A DNA stretch of 64,000 bases from Molanna angustata (GCA_963576475.1 OY754982.1:20660217-20724216), one strand, 5' to 3'. Counted from the stretch's first letter, positions 1-12,480 are shown. The notes: a model not told the origin generated them from the sequence alone. Numbers and translations are program-made.

Positions 1-1980
1 TATGTGTACCCTTCCATTGTCTTTGTCTCAAATATATACATAATACATTTTTTTTATATACCTTTAATATTGATGTCAAACCTCTTAATGTACAATGTCA
101 TGTTTATTATAAATAAATAAATAAATATTTTTCAAACCTTTTTTCATAATACAAATTTTAGTTATTTTTTTTGCAAAGGCGGATGACAAAGTTTGCTTGT
201 GAATAATGTAGACATATATAGGTGGCATGTAGAATCGTGTATAATATATATTTATCTCTGTCTAACATCAGAAGACGAACATTGGGATAGATAATCCAGC
301 TTTTCGTGTATAAGTCCTATTACAAAAGTTCGGTTATTGCTAATTCGGTTTAAAAGAGAAGGAATACATTTCTCAAAGCTTTTTCGCGTCCATTGTTTAC
401 TTTTTCACTGAAAATGGTGATTCCAGAAGTTTTGGGTTTGTAAATTGAATGATAACAATATAATAGTGGTAATACAACCTAAATATGCAGACCGACAAAC
501 ATTAGATCGTATTAATAATACAAATATTTCCACATTTTAAAATGTCAACGAAGATATTGTAAAAGAACGTAGAAATAAAGAAATAACTTTAATTGATTCT
601 AATAGTAATAAAAATCCACGACCATGACCTGAAATTATATGGCATGTTTCTAATACTTAGATTATTCAAGAAAAAATATTTGTCGTGTAGATTTATCGAA
701 AAACATCTTGAAAGATCGCCTGGGCTCGATATTTCAAGGTGTTTTTCGAAATTTGTTGGTGGTTGCGCAAACCTTCTTCCGCGCTTCTACTACAAAACAT
801 GTCCAAGTATTTGCCTATGCCCATAGATTTTGAGATCTTTCAATTTTCAATGCAGAGTAAAACGAAATTAATTTGTGAATTCAATACAATTTTGTCAGAA
901 CGAGTGGACTGTAAAAATACAAACGATCATCCTTTTTGAATGATTTACTTTTTATTTATTCTGCAAATTCTAAAGAGCAATGTAAAAAATGCTTGTAAAT
1001 TGCGAAAACGTAATTTTAAAGTCGACTAAAAGTAACAGAAAAAAGTATATTACATATTTTTTTAAGTGTAACTTACGTGTGTGATTGAATATGAGCTCAT
1101 GTATTATTGTGTGCATCCATAATTGGACTCCAGCACTCATAATAATAACCAATATTATTTTCTTTTTATGAAAATTATAAGCTAGATGTCTGTCGTCGTA
1201 CCCTTTTTAATAAACAAATAAATAAGTATCCTGGTAATATTTCAAAAACCTAAACTGAAAGTATTCAACATGGCAATAATAACGATGTATAAAACCTTTG
1301 AATTTATACATTGTATATATTTACTACATCTACCGGAGAAAATTAAAATCTTTGTATCGCCCTTATGTCCATTCAGAGTAAAACTTCCACACTAGCGCCA
1401 CTACAACAGTTCAAGTTTGACTTGTTCCAAATTTTCCCTCTACTTATCTAGGGGTTTTCAATTTACAGCGCCACGGGGGAAAAGTGAGTAAACTTCGAAC
1501 TAAAAATGACATTGTCAGAATCATCCCCTATGACGCTGTATTTTGGGCACATTTTCCTACGAACAAAATATTTTATTATTAAATCGATTGTGATGCTTGT
1601 TTACTTCATTGTCATCTGTCATATTTGGAAAAAGAGAAAAACATATTCGGTGAAAATTTCAACTTTCAATTGATAAATTAAAAGTTTTTATATATGAATG
1701 AGTAAACAACTACAAATTTAGAATAATAAACACTAGCATATTAATCGATATAAAACTCAGGTATGTGTCAATAATGTTCTATAATATAACTTAACAATTT
1801 CATTACAAATTAATTTTTAAGTAAATTTAAGAAGATTTATATATTAATTATACTACAGTAAGATAAACTAAGTAGTAAGTATTTTTGAGAATTATTTAAG
1901 CATGTGTTGATTTACAACATTTTTACTGTCAATTTGAAGCATAACCTATAAATGTACATGATAATTTTGATTTATCATAC
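1..1980. other. intergenic, no gene recognised
   Basis: AT-rich spacer. The open frames here are short, lack similarity I can recognise, and have no consistent splice phase with neighbours. A less AT-rich patch at about 1370-1560 contains several gcgcca words, which could mark a promoter or a decayed repeat. I see no RNA gene. Confidence 0.5.
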
Positions 1981-1982
1981 AG

Positions 1983-2145
1983 TTTAGATGGAGCGGTTAG
2001 CGCATTGGGTTAGTAATCCAGTGGTCGCGAGTTCGAATCCTGCCTCGACCGATTTCGTTCACCTATAGCACACGCATTTATGCTTGTTTTAGGGAACGTA
2101 GGAAGATGTATAGGTACTTAACTAACAAGGACATATTCATTTAAA
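1983..2145 (+). repeat. tRNA-derived SINE, family B
   Basis: The head carries tRNA-like pol III boxes: an A-box-like GGTTAGCGCATTGGG and a B-box-like GAGTTCGAATCC. It is followed by a fixed non-tRNA body (tatagcacacgcattta..., then aggacatattcatt) and an A-rich tail. The same head plus body recurs at 9955-10110 (-), 10140-10300 (+), 32540-32716 (-) and 51850-52005 (-), which marks it as a dispersed SINE and not a functional tRNA. Confidence 0.8.
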
Positions 2146-3120
2146 AAAAACAGTTTTAATTGTTCAATAGTGATAGATTTAAATTTAAAAATATAAAAAA
2201 AATATATTAAACGCCTGGAATTTAGCAATCGGTATATTTTATCCCTTTGCTTAAATAAAATTTTGTTTCATACTAGAGAAATAAAAATAATAACTATCAG
2301 GTTAAAAATATAAATACATGTCATCAGTTACATAGCAATAAAATTGATACAATAAAGATTTTATAAATAATAATCAGTTAGAGCTTGTTAATATCTAATT
2401 ATGTACTATGGGTACAATTTTCCACCCCTCATTTAAATATTTTGCGGTGTATTTTATCGTACGAAATCTATACGCGTTTTATCTACCCAGAACGATCTCG
2501 TACGATCAAAATGATATGTTAATATCACCGACTGAAATATATCTTTCTCGATTCGTACTGGTTTATTTGCATTTTTGTCCTTGAGGCATAATTCGATGGT
2601 TGGCGAGATGAAAATGTAGATATCCGATGAGGGTGAAAAATTCATTTCAACAATCGCGAAATCACAGGACGGCAAAATCAAACAGATGCACTCAAAAGTG
2701 TCCAATAAAAAATACACTTTTCAATTCTAATGCACCGCCCCAGGGTATCGGCGTTGTACTCTTGAGGGAGAATGTGTCTTTATTCATTATGTGTTTGTAC
2801 CGGAGGATCGGTAACCGATAACGAGTAATAGTTTTTTCTGTTGTTTATTGGAATTCAATAAAGTTCGAATTAAAATACGATGTAGTGATATACTATTGCA
2901 ATAATATTGGAAATGTTAAAATCTTGCATCTGTTTGTATTTAATATTGCTTCTAATTATATTTTTATATCTATTGGTTTATTAATGATATTAATAAAAAA
3001 ATTAAGTACTACAAATAATAACACTCAATTATTATAATTCCATTATACACGCAGATTAGCGTAAATTGTAAATTATTTAATAAATTGAATATTTTTTTAA
3101 CATCGGATTTTTTCCCTGTC
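2146..3120. other. intergenic, no gene recognised
   Basis: AT-rich spacer with a slightly GC-richer patch at 2450-2820. That patch has open frames on both strands but no recognisable domain; it may be a decayed mobile-element piece. Confidence 0.4.
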
Positions 3121-3127
3121 GGGAGTC

Positions 3128-3396
3128 AATGATATTTTTCGACAAATTTTTACATCTCAATAGAGACGAAGTTGGAATATTATAGGAGAACCAGGCACCT
3201 GTGGGGCTTACGACCTGTAATCAACTGGTACGTGATCACTTTATGCGCTTACGCAACGTTCACCAAGCATAAAGTGATCACGTAAACCAGCCGATGACAG
3301 GTCGTAAGCCCTGTAGGTACCTTGAGTTCCTGGTTCTCCTATAATATTCCATCTTCGTCTCTTTTGATATTTGTCGAAAAATATTTCGTAATAGAT
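3128..3396. mobile_element. fold-back MITE (long hairpin)
   Basis: Two arms of about 115-120 bp are inverted copies: the left runs from gacaaatttttacatctc through ggagaaccagg to cgtgatcactttatgc, and the right reads back through gcataaagtgatcacgt, cctggttctcct and atttgtcgaaaaa. The loop is only about 20-25 bp. Partial relatives lie at 11290-11385, 12300-12480 and 32290-32400. The short ORFs drawn across the arms are by-products of the palindrome. Confidence 0.75.
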
Positions 3397-3551
3397 CAAA
3401 ATAAAATGCAAGAAACGCACCGATCAAGCTTTCAATACATATCAAAGGATTATAAGGCTCTGAGGAGGTCGCTATACTACATATCAACCCCAATGATTCC
3501 TGATTATTAATGTTCAAAAAATCTTAAATGATTTTGATTAATGTATTTATT

Positions 3552-3763
3552 TATTACCTCTCGGGCAACTAACAGGTACTATGTCAAATATTAATTTAAC
3601 ATGCACCCAATAACAAGTTGCCACATTCTGGAGACTAACGATATTAATCGTCTCACAGATCCAGACTGAAAACACAATTAAAAACTGTGTCTCCACCGGA
3701 AATTGAACCCGGGACCTTTGGATCAGCAGTCAGATACCCAATCAACTGAGCCACGAAGGCCGA
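3552..3763 (-). repeat. tRNA-derived SINE, family A (full-length copy)
   Basis: Read on the minus strand it starts with a tRNA-like head (TGGCTCAGTTGATTGGGTAT, then GGTCCCGGGTTCAATTTCC). The body includes gtgttttcagtct, gtctccagaatgtggc and gacatagtacctgttagttgccc. Matching copies are at 32417-32815 (split by another SINE), 33075-33275 and 3925-4060. Confidence 0.8.
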
Positions 3764-3924
3764 CAATTCGATGTATTCATTATTACCGATTGATTTTTGC
3801 ATTTTTGTTATGTTTTTTTTTCGATAAATCTAAAATTTCAAAATTACGGCTAAAGATTTATGGAATAATGCCATTGGCTGTGCATTTTTATTTATTACCT
3901 AAATGACAATTAAAAGAGTTCGCC

Positions 3925-4060
3925 AAACTACTACCTCTATGATATTTATCGTCTCACAAATCCACACTGAAAACGCTGTATCTCTAGGTACCTGAAATCT
4001 AACCAGAGATCTCTATCTCAGGGGTCAGATATCTAACCAAATAAGCCACGACGGCAGACT
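3925..4060 (-). repeat. SINE family A, decayed 5-prime part
   Basis: Minus-strand match to the head and first body segment of the family A SINE (tcgtctcacaaatccacactgaaaac, then a diverged B-box and A-box). The 3-prime half is not visible. Confidence 0.6.
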
Positions 4061-4065
4061 TCTAA

Positions 4066-4236
4066 CTAAGTTCTAACTTTACTCTTCAATCTAACCAGCT
4101 TTTTCTGGCCCAGAATAGCATTACTTGCGTGACATATCATGTTAAATAAATTTCTCCGCTTCTGGGAATCAAACTTAGGATGCTAGTACAGAAATCGTAC
4201 AACTTACCACTATGCTACAGCGGTCGACTCACCTTT
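4066..4236 (-). repeat. tRNA-derived SINE, family C
   Basis: Minus-strand copy of a third SINE family. The head resembles the copy at 59442-59645 (gaccgctgtagcat...gtcctaagtttgattcccag) and the body has aaatttatttaa and agaaaaagctggttag. Its orientation and neighbours suggest SINEs inserted beside each other here. Confidence 0.65.
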
Positions 4237-4239
4237 TCT

Positions 4240-6180
4240 TTTACAATCGATATTCGATAAATAATAATGTGAAATATTTTTGACAAACCAAATAATTTAG
4301 TTTACCTACTGTACAACAATAGGAATATGTACGCGAGGGTAATATTATGAACATTGATCTCCTGGTGAGTCGTATTACCCTCCCAGCGGATATCCACTTA
4401 TTCACACATCTGATCTTATAACTATCAAATCTAGAGTCAATGAGCCTCGAATGCTTTGAGGGTTACTCAGTCAATCAGTGGTTGGTCTGTTATTTCATAT
4501 GTTTGGAAAAAAGAGTCATGGTTTAATTAAATAATCTTTGATTAAGGACTTGATTCGGTACATAAGTATAAGTTTTTTGTGTTTGTTTTTTACGCTCAGA
4601 CAGATTTTCATCGCATCATGTTTGAGTGAATAAAAAGTAAATTAAATATAGCAATATAAAAAATAATAATTTCAATAAAAACTGTGAACATATTACATAA
4701 TAACTGTTGTGGCCCTGGCGAAATGAAAATTGATAATATTGGCTCTGGACGATACTGCCCGACTCGCTTAAGTGGACTGTATATTTTGAAGGAATTGGTC
4801 GGGTTGGGATAGGACAAGAGAAATTTATCACCAGGAACTGAGAACGACTTACCCAGGTTCTCGGCGATGCACCGGATGTTGCCGTTCGCTTTTCTCGACC
4901 AGCTTCGTAAATTCTTCTTAAGGGCCTTATAAACCTAAACACCTCAATTTTAAATCAAATCCCTCAAATATGTTAAACAGTGTGTATCTAGAAAAAAAGT
5001 ATAAGTCTTTTCAACATTTCTCTAGTGAATGTTCGTCACACAATTTCAAAATACAGCCTAAATTCCCATAAAATAAATTATTAAAAATATCCTTTTTTAC
5101 GGCATTTTTTTAAATTACTCCATAACTATGTGTCGTAGAAAAATACATATTTTTTATACTTAAATAGTGCATAAAATCAAAGTGAATGAAGTTTTAACAT
5201 TTCAGCCAAGGTTTGTTCTTAAAATGCAAAAAATCAACAAATTTGGGGTTTCCGATAAGTTAAATCACGTATAAACCTTTTTTAATGCACGCGATAGTTA
5301 CCCTTACTACCGCGTAACTTCATAGTACTTTGGGCGGTTTTAATATATCATGTTTCCAGTCACTAAGTTTAGCGTTATATGTCCTCTTAAATGGTATACA
5401 ACACTTAGTGGGAAATGTAAAAGTTTTTATCGAAAATATGAAAGGCGAAATAACAACGTGTCTGACACTAGTGAAAAATTGCAACCAACTAAAAACAAAT
5501 GAATGTTCCTTTTATTTGAAAATGTTCCGAATTATTTGAATTATTGAAATGAATATTCCGAATTGTAGGTAGGTACCTACTTTCTTCTCTGTGCGGCGAT
5601 GGGCGACGCCTCGTCTCAGCGTGGTGATAATAAGCCAAAGATGGAATATGGGTAGGCTGGATCCTAAACGCCCGAATAATAACTTAAGAAATAAGGTTTC
5701 GTGTTTTACTGAATTTAAGAAACTTCATTTTAAATATGTCGGGTTTTTCTTCGTATCAAGTATGTACCTAAAATAAACGTTGAGAATTAGAGAACCTTCA
5801 TGAATATATGGTGCTAAGTTCTCATTACCTACTGAGAAATATATCATGACAATGTTTTCTTTATCAACCCCATTATTTCTGATATACCATGTATTTTTCA
5901 TATAAAGTGCACACAAGGTATCAATTGAAGAACAAATGTCCACCTAGAATGAATGCAGGCAAAATGCGATAATGGCATAATATATCCACCTAACCTAACC
6001 TATACTTTCTCTCTATAGTCACATTCATTCCCTAATCCTTTGATGGAGTGTGATTTGAGATAACGGAAATTGGCTCATTCAACACTGACTACAGAGTGGG
6101 ACTAAGGTGTATAATTGCGGGGCAATCACTTGGGATGCTTACACATATGGGGTTCGCGTATAGATTAATATTGATAAAGT
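4240..6180. other. intergenic, no gene recognised
   Basis: No gene could be supported. A minus-strand frame around 4616-4942 is Arg-rich at its N-terminus and has a gtaagt just after its GC-rich part, but no second exon or domain was found. The palindromic taggtaggtacctac at 5566-5580 is a low-complexity motif. Confidence 0.4.
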
Positions 6181-6189
6181 ACCATTGCA

Positions 6190-6405
6190 ATATTGCATGT
6201 ACCAAATAGAGTTAAAAGAACTGCTCATACCTTCATACCACCCAGTTGCGATATAAACTCGTTTATTTTTAGAGCATGGAAGATATTTAACGGGTTCTAT
6301 GACATTGACCTGTTTAATAACTCCATTCTAGTGCGTGCGCCTTACCCCTCCCCCCCTCTCCCTTATTGTCTCCATTTTCCTATTCCTTTTTCCCACCAAT
6401 AAAAC
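6190..6405 (+). pseudogene. possible LINE ORF2 C-terminal remnant
   Basis: A short frame reads RTAHTFIPPSCDINSFIF, which resembles the C-terminal tail after the reverse transcriptase of some jockey/CR1-type LINEs (an R-x-n-PP-x-n-N-S pattern). It is short and has no upstream RT motif. It could be chance. Confidence 0.25.
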
Positions 6406-6540
6406 ATAACTTATTCAGTTTTTTTTTTTACTTTTTCTTATGGCTATTTTTTGCTATGTGTATTAGAATTTTGGATTGTAAAGCTGTATGTTTACTTAAA
6501 TATGAATAAAAAAAGTATAAAATCTATACAATTGCGTCAT

Positions 6541-6660
6541 TGTCGACCGCCGTCGCATGGCAGAATGTTTGGCTTCTATGCCGGCGTCCTAGGTTGATTA
6601 CCAACAGAGAAGATATTTATTTAAAATTATTACTTACAAAAAACTTGCTTCTCTGGATCA
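6541..6660 (+). repeat. SINE family C, 5-prime part
   Basis: Starts gtcgaccgccgtcgcatgg and contains ggcgtcctaggttgattacc and ttgcttctctgg, matching the 59442 copy. The distal half is missing. Confidence 0.65.
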
Positions 6661-6699
6661 AAAAAGAAATGTCATTGGGTAATAAAACTCGCACAGAGT

Positions 6700-7130
6700 G
6701 TAATGTAGTGTTTCATTACGTCGACGTATACCTATTGTGGCGCAACCGCCGATTGCGCCGCGTAGCTGAGTTACACCGGCAGGCGCCATCTTGCCCTGCG
6801 CCGTATTCACAGCCCGTCTCCTATTTAAGGGGAAGCACAGCGCGCCCAGACTATTCCGTCATCCAGATCTCGAAGCTAGGCATCACGCTGCCCGACCGCT
6901 CGTCGTCGTTCAAATCGTCCGCGTTTCAAATTTACATTTATATTCATTAAATAATAACTCGACATTTCTGTACCAAGTAATTTTAGTAAGCACCAATTGT
7001 AATCATCAACTTGATAAATAAAAGAGTAAGTTCAATTTCCTGTTATATCTTTCAATCTGTCAACCATTCCTACCTGAGTAATATTTGATAATATTTAATC
7101 TATTGTATACGGTATCGCAGTTGCTTGGTC
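6700..7130 (+). mobile_element. possible solo LTR or promoter-bearing TE piece
   Basis: A GC-rich block in AT-rich surroundings contains a TATA-like tatttaagggg at about 6822, a possible initiator region downstream, and an AATAAA at about 7017 followed by a T-rich stretch. This layout (promoter then polyA signal within about 400 bp) fits a solo LTR, but I could not define TG/CA ends or a target duplication. Confidence 0.3.
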
Positions 7131-7350
7131 GATCAATCTGTGGCTCAGCTGTCGGGACTCTCCGAACAGACGGCCTCCAGGTTCGAACCAAGCGGTTGAG
7201 ATATCATTTGGGTTGTATGTAGCTGAAGGCGGACAAACAGGTAATACCTACACGTCCAACTGACCGACCTTACCACCTCAATTACAGGCGTGTATATCAG
7301 CTCCGGCTGGTATGCAATCGCTTCTAACCAAGTGACCACTCTGGCACTTT
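7130..7350 (+). repeat. SINE-like or tRNA-like fragment
   Basis: Contains tggctcagctgtcggg and, about 35 bp on, ggttcgaacc, spaced like pol III A and B boxes. No second copy was found in this window, so assignment to a SINE is tentative. Confidence 0.3.
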
Positions 7351-8040
7351 AGCAAGCTCTACATACTACAAATACCTTTTAACCCCAAACTATAATCCGT
7401 TTTTAAAACAAGATGGGTAACAAAGCGTTCTTAGGTTGTTCACTAAACTTAGCAATCCCAGTCTCGACCAACTTTAGCACAAGTTTCCTTCAACTATAGC
7501 AAGACCAATTTCTTCAGTTATTCTTAGGTTCCTACTTTTTCTAAAGATAAAGTCATTATTTAAAATTTGTATAATTTTATTTATTACAACTCATTTTGTT
7601 TTTTTTTATCTACGAATTAGGAAGTATTTGATACTACCGGTTTTCATATAACCGCTTCTAATATTAATAATACTTATGTTTAATCTTTAACCGGTCCTGT
7701 GTATCAGTGTGGTCCGGCGACGGCGGTGTGGATTATTCGCGCCCCATCGAACATCGCCGCGGGCGCCCCTGTATTGTCCTTCCCATATGGGCCCCCTTCA
7801 TACAAATGCGTGCAACAAAAATGAACATATGCACCTGCACATTTCGCCTAGTGATTTTTCTATTCATTGTTATTTAATGACACAAGACCACTGAATGAGA
7901 ATCAAGTACCAAAAGGGCATTTTTTTTGTAAATCGGACGCATTAGGAATTCGATGTCATACGAGTATTGTAAAAGGCGTGATTATTGTGGTACCTACATG
8001 GTTATGTTAATTCGAGGAAAGTTGAGAGGGACACTTTTGG
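7351..8040. other. intergenic, no gene recognised
   Basis: Mostly AT-rich. A GC-rich patch at 7695-7810 (ggtccggcgacggcggtgtg, then gcgccccatcgaacatcgcc) stands out in composition and is probably a mobile-element fragment, but no family could be assigned. Confidence 0.35.
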
Positions 8041-8059
8041 GATTAAGTTTTTGATCTCC

Positions 8060-8400
8060 ATGGTTGACCACTCTTTAACTACGTAAGTTTGAGAAACCCT
8101 GGAAATTTTTCATTAACTCGAGTTAGAGATATTATATTTGTCTATATTTATACAATGTTTCAGCATTCTAACTTTTATGGTTTTGGAGATAAGTATATGG
8201 AAATATAAAATAAAAATTCAAATGTTGATAACCCAATAATATCACAATACGAAGATTGCCGAGATTCGCTAGTATAAAAATAAAAATTAAATTCTGAGTA
8301 TAAAAGTTTTGTAGGCCTAAAATTTTCTACATTTTCTGAAATTTTGGCTTTGTGCGTCCAACAGATCAAAATTTATAAGGAAAGGATGGATACCGTAACA
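8060..8400 (-). repeat. dispersed repeat D (inverted copy)
   Basis: The reverse complement matches the repeats at 10822-11390 and 62085-62880. Shared words include ataacttttgat, cctacaaaacttttatactc, ggttatcaacttttgaa and catatatctctgaaacc. No coding capacity is visible. Confidence 0.6.
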
Positions 8401-8744
8401 TATGTGCTGCGAAGCCTCAAGGCTGGGTTGTTTCAACAAAAGTAACAGTAATAGTATAGTTAAAATTATTTGATTTAAGAAGATTGTTCAAAAATGCGTT
8501 GTTTGACGGCATTAGATCTTAATGAAACAACCAACATTTTGAATAATTTCATGAAATCAAAGTATTTTAACTATACTTTTACTTTTATATTTGTTCCAGA
8601 AACACAGCCTAAAAGTTGGAATTTTTTGACTTTAATGTTGGAAAAAACATGAAAAATGTAGACCTAATCACTGGCTATACAAAATTGAGCTTGAAACTGT
8701 GTCGATATATTAAGAAAAATAAATTCTCTTGAACAAATCAACGG

Positions 8745-9060
8745 TTGGATTACGTCTTTTGTAAATGTTTTCATGATTATTATTATAATTTGTATTTTAT
8801 TTATGTTTTATTCGATGCCCCGAGGTGGTTTGAGTATACTGAAAAAATGAATGATGAACGACTGACCAAAAAAATATACAACGGTGTAAGTGATGGAGTG
8901 AATAGCAGGGGCTGCCCCAGAAAGTTATGACATGACCATGAGATATTATGAAAGGAGGAAACATTAGAGGCTTGAACAAACGACAAGCATTATGGCGATT
9001 CATAGATGTAAAGGAAACCGTGAATGTGTGTAAGAATAGATGATATGGTGCTCAGTTTTT
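8745..9060 (+). pseudogene. LINE ORF2 C-terminal remnant
   Basis: The frame reads RWFEYTEKMNDERLTKKIYN and then a GRP-like tail (SRGCPRKL) before stops and frameshifts. This is the pattern found after the RT domain in many insect non-LTR elements (RW-x-G-H/Y-x-x-R-M ... GRPR). A terminal cctgtaagggacacgggg is also typical of such 3-prime ends. Broken, with no RT motifs. Confidence 0.55.
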
Positions 9061-9185
9061 TCTGCCTATCCTGTAAGGGACACGGGGTGATTGTACATAT
9101 GTATTTATAGTATTAATTAAGTTATTGTTTTATCTATTTGTTGATATTTAACACATCTTGTTTGTAGTGTTGGTTTATTATAGGA

Positions 9186-11804
9186 ATGGAAGTTCTATTG
9201 ATGGTAGCGCTTGGTGTGGGTGGTGTGGCCTGTCAGATACCTTGGAGACGAGGTCCTCACCATCCTCGTGGTGAAGCCCTTCCTCCTGGAGCACATCGCC
9301 ATCATGCAGCGCCATCTACAAAATTGACGGAAGACAAAGCTATCATACATGATATAGCGTAAGTGAAATAGAAACATTTTTTTCGATAAAACAATGATTA
9401 TCACTTGAGTGTAGAAAAACAAAGAATTAATGTTACAATCACCTGGTTCATAATTGCATATAATTGTCTATAAAAAATGTAAACTGCTAGCCCTAGAACA
9501 GGATATCCTAGTTGGGCAGCAGTAATCTACTTATGGTTGTCATTATAAATATGGTGTGATAAAAGGTAAATAAATAAATTTCAATTGTAAAATCAGTAAC
9601 TACGCACAAGTTCTGAGTCTTCTTCTGCTGACTTCAGTATATAAAAGTATTAAATTTACAGATTGTATACCTTACCTATAAGAAAATATTTTTAATACAT
9701 TCAAACTTCCAAACAACATTTTCTGAACGTTTAAAAAATAATAAACTAGTAAGACCAGCACAATCTTGGTCTTTTTTAACGCATCTTGTTTTAAAAGTCT
9801 TGTTATTGTTACTACCTACAAAAACTATTTGAAAAACACTAATATTTCTGTTATTTATAGAATAGACAATCGGATATTAACTTATTAAATATATTATTAT
9901 TAATACCTACCTATATTAGTTTTTCACATTTTTTTGTATGAATTTTTTAAAGTCTTTGTGAAAAGTACATTTACATCCCCATACATTCCCTAAAATAAGC
10001 ATGAATGCTTGTGCTATAGGCAAATGAATTCAGTCTAGTCAACTAGGGTGGGATTCGTACTCACAATCACTGAATTACTAAACAATTGTGATGCCCGCTC
10101 TGTCATTGACCCATCATCTTGAATCTCAGTCTTCTATCACACATGCAAAGCAGTTAGCGCACTGGGTTTGTAATCCAGTGGTCGCAAGCTCGAATCCTGC
10201 CACGACCGATTTCGTTCAACAATAGCACAAGCATATGCTTAATTTAGAGAGTGTATGAGGATGTATATGTACTTGTTACAAGGACATATTCATTCTTAAA
10301 AAAATACTTGTGATAGTTAATTTTATGCTAAACCAAAACTGATCATTCCTTGCAATATTAAATGACTTATATATTTATATTTCAGACATTTACAAGAAGA
10401 CTTAGGACGACCTTTGGGAGATATGTCTGAAGAGGAGCTGGAATTTTACTATTTCAAATTGCACGACTTTGACGCAAATAATTTACTGGACGGCTTAGAA
10501 CTATTTAAGGTATAAAGAAATACCAACAAATTCAGCTTGCTTCTATTTTCAACATTTTCCTTGGATCAGAAGTTTAAAAGACCACTTAATGATTTTTGTT
10601 TTAGGCAATATACCATACACTCGATCATAACCATCATGAATCGGATGAAAATCAAGAAATGGGATTTCTATCGCCTTCGGGAGAGGAGATCTCCAGATAT
10701 GTGGGTGAGCTAAGAGTTTACTTCAGATTTTTCTAATTCATCACAGCAACTATTTATAAAAATCAAATGAAAAATCATCAAGACATAGGGTAGGAAATGA
10801 GAATGAAATTCAAAACATTGTGCGTGTGTGTGTCCCTTATAACTTTTGATCTGCTTAATTTACAGAGCCCAAAATTTCAGAATATATAAATAGTTATAGG
10901 CCTACAAAACTTTTATACTCAGAATTTTGAATTTTTGTTTCAGTCAGGGGTTATCAACTTTTGAATTTTTACTTTATTTTTCCATATATCTCTGAAACCA
11001 TAAAAGCTAGAACACTAAAAAATTGGTATGAATATAGACAAATACAAAATCTCAAATTAATTTTTTCAAAAAAATTCCAGAGATTCTCAAACATTTTTTA
11101 TTAAGAAAAATATTTTTTTTTATGATAAATTTATGTGTTTAACTGAATCCTATCTTGAGAAAACAAATTATCTTAAAATATTCAATAATTTGGATTTATG
11201 TGTTTATAGTTTGGTACTTATTCTTCAACTATACATACTATTGCTATCGACAGTTGGATCTCATGTGTTACATGCATCTAGTTTTATGACATTTTTTAAT
11301 ATCTCAGTAGAGACGATAAAATAGTGATTAAAAAATTTGTCATAAAAATATCATTGACGGAGAAAAAAAATCCAATGTTTGCGTATATGCAACTTTAAAA
11401 AAAAATTGATTTACATTGTAATGGTTTGAAGCAAGTTGAAATGAATGAGATGAGAAGCTGAAAGAGGGGAAGCTTCAACATCAGACAGACAAGTATGAAA
11501 CTGCATGAAATAAAAAAATGTGGTTGCCTGTGCACTCTGCCCACCCCGTGACGTTAATATTTGATATGAAGACATTTTTTGGATTTCATGCTTAAAATAA
11601 AATCCGGAAAAGGTCTAATATTGTCTTAAGTTTTGTAAAAGGTAACAATAATATTTTTTTCTCTTTCTAGAACTGATAGATCAAGTTTTAGAAGAGGATG
11701 ATTTGAACAAGGACGGTTTCATCAGCTACCCTGAATTTGCACACGGAAGATCCAATGGAAGAGCAGTTGACCTGACTTCAAAAATTGTCGTTGACCAAAT
11801 ATGA
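9186..11804 (+). CDS. MCFD2: MCFD2-like secreted EF-hand protein
   Basis: Four coding exons: 9186-9358, 10386-10509, 10605-10704, 11671-11804 (531 nt, 176 residues plus stop). All junctions are GT/AG and phases close (2, 0, 1). Residues 1-17 (MEVLLMVALGVGGVACQ) look like a signal peptide. Two EF-hand loops are visible: 85-96 (DFDANNLLDGLE, less canonical) and 143-154 (DLNKDGFISYPE, canonical with D1, N3, D5, G6, I8, E12). In animals MCFD2 is a soluble calcium-binding partner of the lectin LMAN1/ERGIC-53 in ER-to-Golgi cargo export, so an early-secretory-pathway role is inferred. An acceptor-like tattatag lies 2 bp before the ATG, so a 5-prime UTR intron is likely. The close relative CGREF1 is the main alternative. 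Introns 1 and 3 carry SINEs and repeat D. Confidence 0.8.
9437..9585 (+). repeat. dispersed repeat E (intron 1 of MCFD2-like gene)
   Basis: Nearly the same sequence occurs at 54428-54577 (cacctggttcataattgcat, then ccagccctagaacagg, then ggttgtcattataaatatgg and a taaataaata end). An inverted, diverged copy sits at 43640-43760. The tail of taaataaa suggests the 3-prime end of a LINE. Confidence 0.65.
9955..10110 (-). repeat. SINE family B, decayed inverted copy
   Basis: On the minus strand the body words (agcattcatgcttattttaggg reversed, tatagcaca-like) and the pol III boxes of family B are recognisable but diverged. It sits 30 bp from a plus-strand copy, so the two form an inverted pair in intron 1. 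Confidence 0.6.
10140..10300 (+). repeat. SINE family B
   Basis: Head gcagttagcgcactgggttt, B-box-like gctcgaatcctgcc, body acaatagcacaagcatatgc and acaaggacatattcatt. About 85 bp before coding exon 2 of the MCFD2-like gene. Confidence 0.75.
10822..11390 (+). repeat. dispersed repeat D (intron 3 of MCFD2-like gene)
   Basis: Begins gtgcgtgtgtgtgtccctta and continues through cctacaaaacttttatactc and acagttggatctcatgtgtt. It is collinear with 62085-62880, which has an extra segment of about 320 bp. It ends with a fragment of the 3128-3396 fold-back family (atatctcagtagagacg). Confidence 0.65.
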
Positions 11805-12300
11805 CACAACAATACAAAATAATAATATTTAACCACAATATGGATAACTTACAGTTTTTCCAATATAACATTTATAAACTATTGATTAACAGTTGAAATA
11901 CATTAATCAGAAAATTAATAAGACAACGTCCATTCTCAAATTCTAGTCAAATATTATGTGTAGGTAGTTTTTGTATTTTCTTGGTGACAATAAGAAACTA
12001 GCTAGGAAGAATAATATAATCGGTATGAAATGACTGATAAATTAAAAAAGGTACAAAAGAGTACCATAAATATTTTTTACTAAAATAATAAATAATATTC
12101 TAGCTAGGATACTATAAACAAACAAGAAAATAACATTGATACTTAATATTTTATCTTTAGAGCTATTGCATAATTTTTCAATCTCTCTCAATATAAGAAA
12201 AATATTTCTCAATAGATGGAGTTAGAAAAAAAATATTACTGTCATTCCATAGATGGCGATGGTGTTTTAGCTTATTTTCAAGTGTTGGATATTAAATATT
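11805..12300. other. MCFD2-like 3-prime flank, nothing further recognised
   Basis: AT-rich sequence after the stop codon, presumably 3-prime UTR then spacer. No repeat or gene recognised. Confidence 0.4.
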
Positions 12301-12480
12301 TATAGAATTTTCAAAATATGGATTGATAAGGGAAGTCAGTAAAAAGGTACAATTGGTGAATGTAGAGCAAGCGCATAAGTGATCACATAAAACAGGTGAA
12401 TATAGCTTGTAAGCACTGTAAGAGCTTGGTTTTTCAGTTCTCATCTAAATATATATCATGGCTGTCTCTATTGAGATATT
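12300..12480. repeat. half of a fold-back MITE (3128-3396 family)
   Basis: Contains gcgcataagtgatcaca, cttgtaagcactgtaagagc, ggtttttcagttctc and tctctattgagatatt, matching one arm of the 3128-3396 hairpin in order. It abuts the LINE remnant that follows. Confidence 0.55.

Noticed and set aside
1983..2060. Possible tRNA gene
   Set aside because: No good acceptor stem, and the same tRNA-like head plus a fixed tail recurs four more times, so it is a SINE.
4616..4942. Minus-strand 108-residue frame with an Arg-rich N-terminus and a possible splice donor
   Set aside because: No matching acceptor or second exon, no recognisable domain, and an alternative frame over the same bases is equally open.
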